15,727 bases of DNA, from positions 1-15,727 of the forward strand of contig JAEYPG010000016.1 of NCBI GenBank assembly GCA_023410975.1. Direction: 5' to 3'. This DNA comes from Pseudomonadota bacterium (GTDB lineage Bacteria > Pseudomonadota > Gammaproteobacteria > Burkholderiales > Burkholderiaceae_C). A model generated the notes under the pieces. It searched no databases. It worked only from the letters and a program-made list of their open reading frames with translations, and was not told the DNA's origin. This document shows, piece after piece, positions 1 through 7,251 of this stretch (its first letter is position 1; each line of letters opens with the position of its first letter). The position numbers and the translations under genes were made by a program.

Positions 1-391
1 GCATCTGGCCGGTCTGGTTGTTGTCGCCATCGATGGCCTGCTTGCCCAGGATCACCAGGCCCGGCTGCTCCTTGTCCACCAGCGCCTTGAGGATCTTGGC
101 CACGGCCAGCGGCTGCAGCTCGGCATCGGTCTCGACCAGGATGGCGCGGTCGGCGCCGATGGCCAGCGCCGTGCGCAGCGTTTCCTGGCACTGCGCCGTG
201 CCGCAGGAGACTGCGACGATCTCGCTGGCGACGCCCTTTTCCTTGAGCCGCACCGCTTCTTCGACGGCGATCTCGTCGAAGGGGTTCATGCTCATCTTCA
301 CGCCGGCGAGGTCCATGCCGGAGCCGTCGCTCTTCACGCGGACCTTGACGTTGTAGTCCACCACCCGTTTCACGGGGACGAGTATCTTCAT
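1..391 (-). CDS. etfB: Electron transfer flavoprotein, beta subunit (partial, C-terminus outside window)
   Basis: EtfB and EtfA together form the FAD- and AMP-binding flavoprotein that takes electrons from acyl-CoA dehydrogenases and passes them to ETF-quinone oxidoreductase. The first 130 residues are visible, about half of the usual length of roughly 250. The N-terminus MKILVPVKRVVDYNVKV, the VKMSMNPFDEIAVEEAVRLKEKG block (residues 31-53, an AMP-domain signature) and GKQAIDGDNNQTGQM (residues 116-130) are typical of proteobacterial EtfB. The start is the ATG at 391-389, which gives the standard family N-terminus; the upstream region has only a weak ribosome-binding site. It lies 32 bp downstream of the 3-hydroxyacyl-CoA dehydrogenase gene on the same strand, so it is probably the next cistron, with etfA expected just outside the window. 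Its presence suggests a dedicated electron acceptor for the acyl-CoA dehydrogenase pair on the other arm. Whether this is instead the genome's only ETF cannot be judged here. Confidence 0.
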   Translation of the reverse strand, partial: MKILVPVKRVVDYNVKVRVKSDGSGMDLAGVKMSMNPFDEIAVEEAVRLKEKGVASEIVAVSCGTAQCQETLRTALAIGADRAILVETDAELQPLAVAKILKALVDKEQPGLVILGKQAIDGDNNQTGQM

Positions 392-423
392 GGTTGTTTC
401 TGAGCTTGGTCGTCGTGGATGCG

Positions 424-1770
424 TCAGGCCCGGGCCTGCAGATCGGCGAAACGCCGCCCCTCACGGGCCAGTCGCTCCAGCAGCGGCGCCGGCTGCCACC
501 AGTAGCCGTGCTCCGCATACAGGCGCTGGATGTCGGCGTACACCCGGTCCAGGCCGATGCGGTCGGCCATGAACATCGGGCCGCCCTGGTGCACCGGGAA
601 GCCGTAGCCGGTGACGTAGACGACGTCGATGTCACCGGGCCGCAACGCAATGCCTTGCTCCAGCAAGCGTGCGCCTTCGTTGACCATGCCGTAGAGGCAG
701 CGCTTGAGAATTTCCTCTTCCGACACCGGCCGGCGCTGGATGCCCATGCGCGCCGACTCCTCGACGATGAACTGCTCGACCACCGGGTCGCGCTGCGGCT
801 CGCGGCTGCCCGGCTCGTAGCGGTACCAGCCGGTGCCGCTCTTCTGGCCCAGGCGGCCCTGGTCCACCAGCTTCAGGATCAGGTCGTTCCAGCGCCGGTC
901 CGTCGGCCGGGTGGCCATCTGCGCCTTGCGCGTCTGGTAGCCCACGTCGTTGCCGGCCATGTCGTGCACCGCGAAGAGGCCCATGGCGTAACCGAAACGC
1001 TTGAGCGCGGCATCCACCTCGTGCGGCAGGGTGCCGTCCTCCACCAGGAAGTGGGCTTCGCGCGTGTAGTTGCGGAACAGCGCATTGCCGATGAAGCCCG
1101 GGTAGATGCGCGCAAGCACCGCCACCTTGCCCATGCGCTGCCCCAGCGCCATCAGCGTGGCGATCACGTCGGGCGCGGTGTGCGCCGCCTGCACCACTTC
1201 CAGCAGCTTCATCACGTGCGCCGGGCTGAAGAAGTGCGCCCCCACCACGTCCTGCGGCCGCGAGGTCACGGCGGCGATCTCGTCGATGTCCAGCCCGGAG
1301 GTGTTGGTGGCCAGGATCGCGCCCGGCCGCGCCGCGGCGTCGAGCTCGCGGAACAGGCGCTGCTTGAGCGCCATGTCCTCGAACACGGCCTCGATCACCA
1401 GGTCCGCGCTGCGCACGCCCTCGGCCAGTGCGACGCTGCCGCCGATCAGCGCCAGGCGCTGCTCCATGGCGTCGGCGTCGAGCCGGCCGCGCGCGACGCT
1501 CACGGCATAGTTGTCGCGCACGCGGGCCAGGCCGCGGTCCAGCGCCTTGGCGTCGGCGTCGATCAGCGTGACGGGGATGCCGGCGTTCGCCAGCGCCATC
1601 GCGATGCCGCCGCCCATGGTGCCAGCGCCGATCACGGCCACGCGGCCGACTGGACGCGGCTGCACGCCGGCGGGCAGCGGAATGTCGGCCGCCTGCGCGC
1701 GGGCGGCGGCAACGTGGGCCGCGGCTTGGTCACGCTCGGCCGGGCTGGGGTTCATCAGGTCGGTACTCAT
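424..1770 (-). CDS. 3-hydroxyacyl-CoA dehydrogenase (FadB/FadJ C-terminal half type, no hydratase domain)
   Basis: Predicted NAD-dependent (3S)-hydroxyacyl-CoA dehydrogenase, 448 residues, catalysing the third step of beta-oxidation in the cytoplasm. The Rossmann motif GAGTMG is at residues 48-53 and NTSGL at 156-160. The catalytic pair fits His179 (in HFFSP) and Glu191 (in LLEV), and Asn229 lies in PGFIGN; these match the His-Glu-Asn/Ser set of human HAD and FadB. Two C-terminal helical domains follow, the second containing GYGFPVHQGGPM. The first roughly 45 residues, including AAGVQPRP-like linker sequence, resemble the segment joining hydratase and dehydrogenase in fused multifunctional enzymes, but no crotonase domain is attached. 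The start ATG at 1770 has a GGAG ribosome-binding site 6-9 bp upstream that lies beside the stop of the preceding hydratase gene (16 bp gap), indicating one operon and likely translational coupling. The general function is secure; the chain or ring specificity is unknown. Confidence 0.
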   Translation of the reverse strand: MSTDLMNPSPAERDQAAAHVAAARAQAADIPLPAGVQPRPVGRVAVIGAGTMGGGIAMALANAGIPVTLIDADAKALDRGLARVRDNYAVSVARGRLDADAMEQRLALIGGSVALAEGVRSADLVIEAVFEDMALKQRLFRELDAAARPGAILATNTSGLDIDEIAAVTSRPQDVVGAHFFSPAHVMKLLEVVQAAHTAPDVIATLMALGQRMGKVAVLARIYPGFIGNALFRNYTREAHFLVEDGTLPHEVDAALKRFGYAMGLFAVHDMAGNDVGYQTRKAQMATRPTDRRWNDLILKLVDQGRLGQKSGTGWYRYEPGSREPQRDPVVEQFIVEESARMGIQRRPVSEEEILKRCLYGMVNEGARLLEQGIALRPGDIDVVYVTGYGFPVHQGGPMFMADRIGLDRVYADIQRLYAEHGYWWQPAPLLERLAREGRRFADLQARA

Positions 1771-1786
1771 GCTTGTCTCCGCGGCG

Positions 1787-2581
1787 TCAGTCGTCCTTGC
1801 CCGGGGCCACCAGCGGCGCCGCGCGGCCTTCGACGAACTCGCGCAGCCGCTCGGCCGTCTCCGGCGAGCGCTGCAGGTTGGAGTTGAGGTACTCCATGAA
1901 CAGGCCGTCGTCGTGGGACAGGTCGTTGATGCGCGGCAGCACGCTGGTGATGCGCCAGTTGGTGTCGGGCGTGTTGCGGGCGATCTTGGCCGCCAGCTCC
2001 ATGGCCTTGGCCAGCGCCTGGCCCGGCGGCACGACGTAGCGCACGATGTGCTCGCGCTCGCCCTCGGCGGCCGACAGCAGCCGGCCGGTGAGCATCATGT
2101 CGGCCATCACGGTGTAGCCCACCACGCGCTGGATGCGCACGGTGCCGCCGCCGCCCACGAAGATGCCGCGCTGCCCCTCGGGCAGCCCGAAGAACGCGGT
2201 CTCGTCGCACACGCGCACGTGCGCCGCGGTGGCCAGCTCCAGCCCGCCGCCCACGACCGCGCCGTGCAGCGCGGCCACGTAAGGGATGGGGCCGCGCGCG
2301 ATCTGGTCGAACACCTCGTGCCAGCTGTGGCGCTTGCGCTTGCGCGGCGCCTGGACCTGGCCCGTGGCGCGCGCCAGCGCCTCCGCCAGGTCCAGGCCCG
2401 CGCAGAAGTTGCTGCCGTGGCCGTGCAGCACCGCCACGTCGGCCTCGTCGGCCGCGCGCGCCACGGCCGCGCGCAGCTCGTCGATCACGGCTTCGTTGAT
2501 CGCGTTGCGCTTGGCGGGACGGTTCAGCCCGATCAGGGCGATCGGTCCTTCGAGCTGGTAGGTGACGAGGGTTTCGCTCAT
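1787..2581 (-). CDS. Enoyl-CoA hydratase/isomerase (crotonase) family protein
   Basis: 264-residue crotonase, the normal size for a monofunctional enoyl-CoA hydratase. The oxyanion-hole segments are FCAGLDL (residues 59-65) and GAVVGGGLELA (107-117). Glu115 in GGLELA and Glu135 in GLPEG lie 20 residues apart, the spacing of the catalytic pair Glu144/Glu164 of rat mitochondrial hydratase, so true hydratase activity is plausible rather than another crotonase reaction. A basic insert APRKRKRH (78-85) follows the first oxyanion loop. The ATG at 2581 is preceded by AGGAG with a 6-nt spacer. The gene sits 16 bp upstream of the dehydrogenase gene, which together supply hydration and oxidation for the beta-oxidation cycle started by the synthetase and acyl-CoA dehydrogenases on the opposite arm. 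An aryl-side-chain hydratase (feruloyl-CoA type) is possible, but nothing in the sequence settles the substrate. Confidence 0.
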   Translation of the reverse strand: MSETLVTYQLEGPIALIGLNRPAKRNAINEAVIDELRAAVARAADEADVAVLHGHGSNFCAGLDLAEALARATGQVQAPRKRKRHSWHEVFDQIARGPIPYVAALHGAVVGGGLELATAAHVRVCDETAFFGLPEGQRGIFVGGGGTVRIQRVVGYTVMADMMLTGRLLSAAEGEREHIVRYVVPPGQALAKAMELAAKIARNTPDTNWRITSVLPRINDLSHDDGLFMEYLNSNLQRSPETAERLREFVEGRAAPLVAPGKDD

Positions 2582-2669
2582 GGGAGTCTCCTATAGGCGT
2601 GTTCAGGCCCGCCGCGCTGCAGGCAGCGCAAGCGGCCGGTTCAGGAAAGCGGGGAAGTCGGGCTGGCGG
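2582..2669. other. 88-bp gap between reductase and hydratase genes, with a small inverted repeat
   Basis: This is the longest break in the left part of the minus-strand arm. It contains CGCTGC-AG-GCAGCG at 2615-2628, which can form a five-base-pair stem with a four-base loop, and competing GCCGC/GCGGC arms at 2611-2615 and 2632-2636. No run of T follows on either strand, so it is not a convincing Rho-independent terminator. I see no clear -35/-10 pair. The hydratase ribosome-binding site lies at its left end. The gap may separate the Rieske genes from the hydratase-dehydrogenase-etf genes, but read-through is equally possible. Confidence 0.3.
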
Positions 2670-3638
2670 CTAGAGGTCGAGCACCAGCTTGCTGCTGCGG
2701 GCGCCGGAGCAGCAGATCAGCATGCGGTCGTTGGCGGCCTTCTCGGCCGCGCTGAGCACGAGGTCGCGGTGGTCGGGCGTGCCGTCGATGACGCGCACCT
2801 CGCAGGTGCCGCACACGCCTTCGCGGCAGGAGTAGGGCGGCTCCACGCCGATCTCCAGCAGGCTGTCGAGGATGGTGTGGCCGGGCTGTACCACGAGGCT
2901 GCGGCGGCTGCGGGCCAGCTCCACCGTGAAGCCGCCCTCGGTCGCCGCCGCCTCGCGCGCGGCGAAGTACTCGACGTGCACCTGCTGCGGCGGCATCCCG
3001 GCGGTGGCGCGCTCGAAGGCCTCCAGCATCGGCAGCGGGCCGCAGCAGTAGACGTGGGCACCGGCCGGCAGCCCCGCCACGGTGGCGCCCAGGTCCAGCA
3101 TGCGCCCGCCGTTCTCGCGGTCGAAGCAGAACTGCACCGCGGCGCCGGTGGCGTCGCGCAGCCGCTGCAGCTCGTCCACGAAGGCCGCGCCCTGGCGCGT
3201 GCGCGCGGCATAGAACAGCTGCCACGACCGCCCCAGCACCTGCAGCCGGCGGATCATGCCCAGCAGCGGCGTGATGCCGATGCCACCGGCGATGAACACG
3301 CTGTGCGCGGCCGCCTCGTCCAGCGCGAAGTTGTTGCGCGGCGCCCCGATGCTCAGCACGTCGCCGGGCCGCAGGGTTTCATGCAGGTAGCGCGAGCCGC
3401 CGCGGCTGGCCGCGTCGCGGTTGACGCCGATGACGTAGCGGTGCGTCTCGTCCTGCGAGTTCAGCAGCGAGTAGCTGCGGATCAGCCCGTTGGGCAGGTG
3501 CAGGTCAATGTGCGCGCCGGCGGTGAAGGGCGGCAGCGACTTGCGCGGGGGCAGGGGCAGCAGCTCGAAGCCGAGGATGCCCTCGGCCTCCCAGGTGATG
3601 GCGCGCACGCGCACCTCGATGCTTTGCGGAAGGCTCAT
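2670..3638 (-). CDS. PDR/VanB-type oxidoreductase with FMN, NAD and C-terminal [2Fe-2S] domains
   Basis: 322-residue single-chain reductase of the phthalate dioxygenase reductase / vanillate demethylase reductase (VanB) type, which passes electrons from NAD(P)H through flavin and a plant-type [2Fe-2S] cluster to a Rieske oxygenase. Domain order: flavin-binding barrel with RSYSL (54-58), nucleotide-binding domain with GGIGITP (118-124) and a YCCGP segment (197-201), then the ferredoxin domain with Cys271, Cys276, Cys279 and Cys309 (or the adjacent Cys310), the CX4CX2CX29C spacing expected for the cluster. The RSYS motif and fused C-terminal ferredoxin favour FMN and this subfamily over ferredoxin-NADP reductase-type partners. 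The ATG at 3638 lies 12 bp after the stop of the Rieske oxygenase gene upstream, with a weak purine-rich leader. As the only reductase in the window it probably serves both Rieske oxygenases. Confidence 0.93.
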   Translation of the reverse strand: MSLPQSIEVRVRAITWEAEGILGFELLPLPPRKSLPPFTAGAHIDLHLPNGLIRSYSLLNSQDETHRYVIGVNRDAASRGGSRYLHETLRPGDVLSIGAPRNNFALDEAAAHSVFIAGGIGITPLLGMIRRLQVLGRSWQLFYAARTRQGAAFVDELQRLRDATGAAVQFCFDRENGGRMLDLGATVAGLPAGAHVYCCGPLPMLEAFERATAGMPPQQVHVEYFAAREAAATEGGFTVELARSRRSLVVQPGHTILDSLLEIGVEPPYSCREGVCGTCEVRVIDGTPDHRDLVLSAAEKAANDRMLICCSGARSSKLVLDL

Positions 3639-3650
3639 GCTTCGTTCTCG

Positions 3651-4931
3651 CTAGATGTCCACCACGTCCATGGCCTGGATCGCCACGCCGGTGGCTTCCT
3701 CGCAGGCGCGCTGGACGGCCTCGGGCTGGCCGGCATGGAAGATGAAGTGGCGCAGCAGCTTGCTCCACTTGGGATGGCGTTCGTACTCGGCGCGCGGCAG
3801 CCCGTGCAGGAAGAAGTCCCGCGAGTCGCTGGGCAGGAACACGCGCCGGTTGCGCTCGGGATCGCGGATCAGCCCCTTGGGGTCGAGCCCCTGCGCCACG
3901 GCGTCCATGTCGTCGAAGAGGCGCCGGCGCAACATCGCGATGCCGCGGTCGCTGGCACCCAGCGTTTCCTGGCTGCGGTCCATCACCGGCCCCTGGCCGA
4001 CCCAGGCCACGATGTCCTGGTTGATCACGTGGCTGGTGATCCAGCGCCCGGTCGCCGCGTCCTTGACCGGGCTGGTCCACGACGGGATGGAGCGCTGCAC
4101 GTAAGGCTCGGCCTCCTGGGGCACGCGGATGAAGCTCCAGGTGACGCTGAGCATGTGGGTGTCGTCCACCGGCACGCGCCACTCGAAGTGGTCGCCCAGG
4201 AAGAAGCCGTTGGGCCACAGGCACACCCGCCCGATGGTCCACAGCGGGTGCTGCTCGTCGGTGTCCTCGCTGATGCGCCGGTACGTGAAGCCGAACTCGA
4301 ACTCCTCGAAGCCCAGCCGCAGGTGCCTGGGCGCATGCCCGCTCGCGCCGCGCAGCCGCCGGCCCCAGTTGGCATGCATCCACTCGAAATGCACCGGGTC
4401 GATGGAGTTTTCCTGCGCCTGCAGCCAGTTGCAGGGCACCTCGGAGAACACCACCTGCACGAACCCGTTGGCCCAGCTGAAGGCTTCCCAGTCGGGCAGC
4501 AGCGGCGCGGGCTCGGGGCCCATGTAGGCCCACAGCATCCCGGCCTTGGGCTGCACGCGGTAGGCCTTGAGCCGCACCTTGCACTTCGCGCGCGCCTGCG
4601 GGTCGGCCGCCTCCTCGAAGGGCTGGTGCACACAGCGGCCGGACACGTCGAACTGCCAGCCGTGGTAGCTGCAGCGCAGGCCGCCAGGCTCAACGAAGCC
4701 GTAGGACAGGTCCGCGCGCCGGTGCGCGCAGTGCCGGTCCACCAGGCCGTAGGCGCCTTCGGCGTCCTTGAACAGCACCAGGTCCTCGCCCATCAGGCGC
4801 ACGGCCTTGACCGGATGGCGATCAAGCTCGTCGATACCCGCCACCGGATGCCAGTAGCGGCGCAGCAGCTCGCCCATCGGGGTGCCTGGGCCAACCTCGG
4901 TGAGCCGGCGGTTCTTCTCGGTCGTCAGCAT
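3651..4931 (-). CDS. Rieske non-heme iron oxygenase, alpha subunit (second in the operon)
   Basis: 426-residue aromatic ring-hydroxylating or O-demethylating oxygenase of the phthalate 4,5-dioxygenase/VanA-like alpha-only group. The Rieske cluster ligands are Cys68, His70, Cys87 and His90 (CAHRRADLS and CSYHGW). The mononuclear iron site is predicted as His181, His186 and Asp306 (NQDIVAWVGQGP), with Asp178 in NSIDPVH as the electron-bridging aspartate; the block GPVMDRSQETLGASD follows as in phthalate dioxygenase. The start is the ATG at 4931: the homologous N-terminus begins there and a GAGGG site lies 7 bp upstream. An in-frame extension to 4991 would add 20 residues of unrelated sequence reaching into the preceding gene. 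No beta subunit or separate ferredoxin gene is present. It is 10 bp from the upstream TctC gene and 12 bp from the downstream reductase, its likely electron donor. The substrate is unknown. Confidence 0.93.
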   Translation of the reverse strand: MLTTEKNRRLTEVGPGTPMGELLRRYWHPVAGIDELDRHPVKAVRLMGEDLVLFKDAEGAYGLVDRHCAHRRADLSYGFVEPGGLRCSYHGWQFDVSGRCVHQPFEEAADPQARAKCKVRLKAYRVQPKAGMLWAYMGPEPAPLLPDWEAFSWANGFVQVVFSEVPCNWLQAQENSIDPVHFEWMHANWGRRLRGASGHAPRHLRLGFEEFEFGFTYRRISEDTDEQHPLWTIGRVCLWPNGFFLGDHFEWRVPVDDTHMLSVTWSFIRVPQEAEPYVQRSIPSWTSPVKDAATGRWITSHVINQDIVAWVGQGPVMDRSQETLGASDRGIAMLRRRLFDDMDAVAQGLDPKGLIRDPERNRRVFLPSDSRDFFLHGLPRAEYERHPKWSKLLRHFIFHAGQPEAVQRACEEATGVAIQAMDVVDI

Positions 4932-4938
4932 CTTGATG

Positions 4939-4943
4939 CCCTC
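4939..4943 (-). promoter_or_regulatory. Ribosome-binding site GAGGG of the second Rieske gene
   Basis: The minus strand reads TGAGGGCATCAAG before the ATG at 4931. The GAGGG has a 7-nt spacer and overlaps the TGA stop codon (4944-4942) of the preceding TctC gene. This decides the start of the Rieske gene and suggests translational coupling of the two cistrons. Confidence 0.7.
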
Positions 4944-5919
4944 ACTCGCCTTTGAAGCCCGAAGACTTGATGACGGGTTCCCAGGCCGCAAGCTCGTCGC
5001 GCTGGCGCCGTGCCATCTGCTCGCCGTCCAGGAAGGCAGGCACCACCGACAGCCGCGTGGCGAGCAGCTCGCGCACCGCGGGGGTCTCCAGCACCTTGCG
5101 CAGCGCCTGCTGCATGCGCGCGATCTCCGCCGGCGGCGTCTTCGCTGGCGCCCACATCGCGGTCCAGCCCTCGCTGGCGAGCATCTTCACGCCCTGCTCG
5201 GCCATGGTCGGGATGTCGGGCATCAGCTCCGAGCGCTTGTCGCTGAAGATGCCGATGACGCGCACCCGGCCGCTGCGGTGGTGCTTGAGCATCTCGTCCA
5301 TCAGCGTCACCGCCGCCGGCACGTGGCCGCCCACGAGGTCGGTGATCAGCGGCGGCGTGCCCTTGTAGGGCGTTGCCGGCAGGTCGATGCCCGTGGCCTT
5401 GGCGAACTGCGCGCCCAGGAAATGGTTCTGCCCGCCCAGGCCCGGAACGCCGAAGCTCGCCGCCTGCGGATGCTCACGCACCCACTGCACGAACTCGCGC
5501 ACGTTGCCGGCGCCGGTGGCGGTGCTCACGGCCATGCCCAGCGGGTAGCTCACCAGGCCGGCCACCGGCGCGAAGTCGCGGAACAGCTGCCACTTGAGCT
5601 GCGGTCCGAACACCAGCGTCTGGAAGGTCGGCGTGGCGTTGGGCGCGATCATCCAGGTCAAGCCGTCGGGCTTGGCCGCCATCAGCGCGTCGCAGGCCAG
5701 GCGACCGCCCACGCCCACGCGGTTGTCGATCATCACCGGCTGGCCCAGGTGCTCCGGCAGCCGGTCGGCGATGGCGCGCGCGATGGCGTCGGTGCCGCCC
5801 CCCGGCGGCAAGCCGACCAGGATGCGCAGCACCGGCTTGTCCGGCTGCGCCCGCAGCAGGCCCGGGGCCAGACCGGCGGCCGCGGCCAGCAGCACGCGGC
5901 GGCGGGCAGGGGAGGTCAT
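4942..5919 (-). CDS. Bug/TctC-family periplasmic substrate-binding protein (copy 1)
   Basis: 325-residue solute-binding protein of the tripartite tricarboxylate transporter family (TctC, Bordetella uptake gene type), which captures a carboxylate in the periplasm. An N-terminal export signal is visible: arginines ARRR at residues 5-8, a hydrophobic stretch to about residue 22 and a probable cleavage after LLRA (residue 24). The double arginine gives it a weak twin-arginine flavour. Family landmarks follow: ILVGLPPGGGTDAIAR, GQPVMIDNRVGVGGRLA, PDGLTWMIAPNAT, PYKGTPPLITDLVGGHV and WAPAKTPPAEIARM. I prefer the ATG at 5919 (GAAG six bases upstream); an in-frame GTG at 5931 would add four residues but has no ribosome-binding site. 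It lies between the two Rieske genes, 28 bp after the first and 10 bp before the second, so it probably binds the oxygenase substrate. No TctA or TctB membrane genes are present. Confidence 0.93.
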   Translation of the reverse strand: MTSPARRRVLLAAAAGLAPGLLRAQPDKPVLRILVGLPPGGGTDAIARAIADRLPEHLGQPVMIDNRVGVGGRLACDALMAAKPDGLTWMIAPNATPTFQTLVFGPQLKWQLFRDFAPVAGLVSYPLGMAVSTATGAGNVREFVQWVREHPQAASFGVPGLGGQNHFLGAQFAKATGIDLPATPYKGTPPLITDLVGGHVPAAVTLMDEMLKHHRSGRVRVIGIFSDKRSELMPDIPTMAEQGVKMLASEGWTAMWAPAKTPPAEIARMQQALRKVLETPAVRELLATRLSVVPAFLDGEQMARRQRDELAAWEPVIKSSGFKGE

Positions 5920-5947
5920 GCGGTACTTCACGCTGCGGTGCCCCGGC

Positions 5948-7186
5948 TCAGGCGGCTTCGGTCAGCGCGCGCCAGTCGCTGCCCGCGTTGAGCACGCCGC
6001 CGACGGAGACGGCCTTGGCGTAGTCGAGCTCCGGGTTGTCGGCCAGCCGGGGCGTCTGCCCGGCCATGAACTCGCGTACCGAGCGCAGCAGTTGAGCGCG
6101 CACGCGCAGCACCGCGCCGTCGGCCGAGCACAGCTGCTCGTCGGTCCGGTCCACGATGGGGCCCTGGCTGATGAACATCGCGAAGTCCTCGGTGCCCAGG
6201 TGCTGCGGGAACCCCGTGGCATGGCCGCGCTTCATCAGGTCGCGGTTCTGGCCCCAGTTGTCCTCGGGAGCGCCCGGGGGCAGCGGCGGGAAGTTCCACA
6301 CGTCGGGCGAGGCCGACATCACCGTCATGCCCAGCGGCCGGTGCGGGTTGAAGTGCACGAACCAGGCGCGGTGCGTGACGTCGTCCACCGGCGTGGAGAA
6401 GAACACGGTGCTGGGGCCCTTGGCATCGGGCGGGCAGATGATGCCGTACCAGGGCATCACGAAGTTGTTGACGCGCGCATACACCTTGTCGTCGGGCAGC
6501 GCGCGCAGCGCGGCGTAGCGGTAGCCGTAGGGCCGCTCCTCGAACTCCAGCTTCGGCGCCAGCGCCTTGGTCATGTGCAGCCGCTCGTTGCCCGAGCCGG
6601 CGGTGATCTGCGTGGTGGACTCGTGCAGCACGCCCACGTGAGAGCTGTCCATCGACGCCTCCACGCCCTGCACCCAGTTGGTGGGCACCTCCTGGCTGGT
6701 GACGGCGCGCTGGTTTTCGGGCAGGTCCACGAAGGGCAGGTTGGGAAACTTCGGCGGCTGCTCGCCCTGGCCGAGCCAGACCCAGACGATGCCGCCGCGC
6801 TCGACCGCCGTGTAGCGGTTGACGCGCACGTGGCTGCAGAACTGGCGCTGGTCGCCGGCGTGGTTGGGCGCTTCCACCACCTCGCCGCGCACGTTGAACT
6901 TCCAGCCGTGGAAGAGGCAGCGCAGGCCGTTGTCCTCGTTGCGCGCCAGCGCCAGCGAGGCCTTGCGGTGCGGGCACTGCTCGTCGACCACGCCCACGCT
7001 GCCGTCCGTCACGCGGAAGGCCACGTAGTTGCGCCCCAGCAGCCGCACGCGCAGCGGCGCGCCGTCGGCCACGAGCTTGGACGCCGGCACGGCCGGTATC
7101 CAGTAGTGCTGGCGGATCATCTCGCCCATGGGCGCGCCGTTCTCGACGCGGGTCAGCAGTTCGTTGTCTTCCCTGGTCATGGCCAT
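5948..7186 (-). CDS. Rieske non-heme iron oxygenase, alpha subunit (first in the operon)
   Basis: 412-residue alpha-only Rieske oxygenase, a clear paralogue of the one encoded at 3651-4931; both begin with a block around GAPMGE / GTPMGE. Rieske ligands are Cys71, His73, Cys90 and His93 (CPHRKASLA and CLFHGWKF). The mononuclear iron site is predicted as His183, His188 and Asp334 (TEDFAMFISQGP), with Asp180 in ASMDSSH as the bridging residue; GPIVDRTDEQL follows. The family includes phthalate dioxygenase and O-demethylases that carry out hydroxylation or demethylation with electrons from a VanB-type reductase, which here is encoded two genes downstream. The ATG at 7186 has AGGAG with a six-base spacer. 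It is the first gene after a 192-bp gap containing a REP-like element, so it may head its own transcript. The C-terminal region (residues 355-412) differs from the paralogue and may define a different substrate. Confidence 0.93.
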   Translation of the reverse strand: MAMTREDNELLTRVENGAPMGEMIRQHYWIPAVPASKLVADGAPLRVRLLGRNYVAFRVTDGSVGVVDEQCPHRKASLALARNEDNGLRCLFHGWKFNVRGEVVEAPNHAGDQRQFCSHVRVNRYTAVERGGIVWVWLGQGEQPPKFPNLPFVDLPENQRAVTSQEVPTNWVQGVEASMDSSHVGVLHESTTQITAGSGNERLHMTKALAPKLEFEERPYGYRYAALRALPDDKVYARVNNFVMPWYGIICPPDAKGPSTVFFSTPVDDVTHRAWFVHFNPHRPLGMTVMSASPDVWNFPPLPPGAPEDNWGQNRDLMKRGHATGFPQHLGTEDFAMFISQGPIVDRTDEQLCSADGAVLRVRAQLLRSVREFMAGQTPRLADNPELDYAKAVSVGGVLNAGSDWRALTEAA

Positions 7187-7207
7187 GGCTGTCTCCTGTG
7201 TGCGTGC

Positions 7208-7221
7208 GGCGGCTGGCCGCC
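7208..7221 (-). other. Short GC-rich hairpin in the leader of the first Rieske gene
   Basis: GGCGGC-TG-GCCGCC is a perfect inverted repeat that can form a five-base-pair stem with a four-base loop. It ends about 20 bp upstream of the ATG at 7186, just before the ribosome-binding site. It could influence mRNA stability or translation, but in DNA this rich in G and C such a hairpin may be fortuitous. Confidence 0.25.
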
Positions 7222-7251
7222 TTGTTCCAGTTCGTCGGAAGTGAAGTAAAT

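Noticed and set aside
394..1887. Long plus-strand open frame (497 codons) over the dehydrogenase gene
   Set aside because: It is antisense to a gene with complete catalytic motifs; its product is Arg/His/Ala/Val-rich with no family resemblance, as expected from high-GC antisense reading.
2611..2636. Hairpin in the 88-bp gap as a Rho-independent terminator
   Set aside because: The stem is only five to six base pairs and no T run follows on either strand.
2562..4955. Plus-strand open frame of 797 codons over the reductase and second Rieske genes
   Set aside because: The opposite strand encodes two proteins with full cofactor motifs. The antisense product is low complexity (His/Ala/Val/Gln) and has no start context.
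4932..4991. 20-residue N-terminal extension of the second Rieske protein
   Set aside because: It overlaps the TctC coding end, and the GAGGG site and homologous N-terminus both point to the ATG at 4931.
3651..7186. A two-subunit (alpha-beta) ring-hydroxylating dioxygenase
   Set aside because: The Rieske genes resemble each other as alpha subunits, and no small SnoaL-fold beta subunit lies anywhere in the window.
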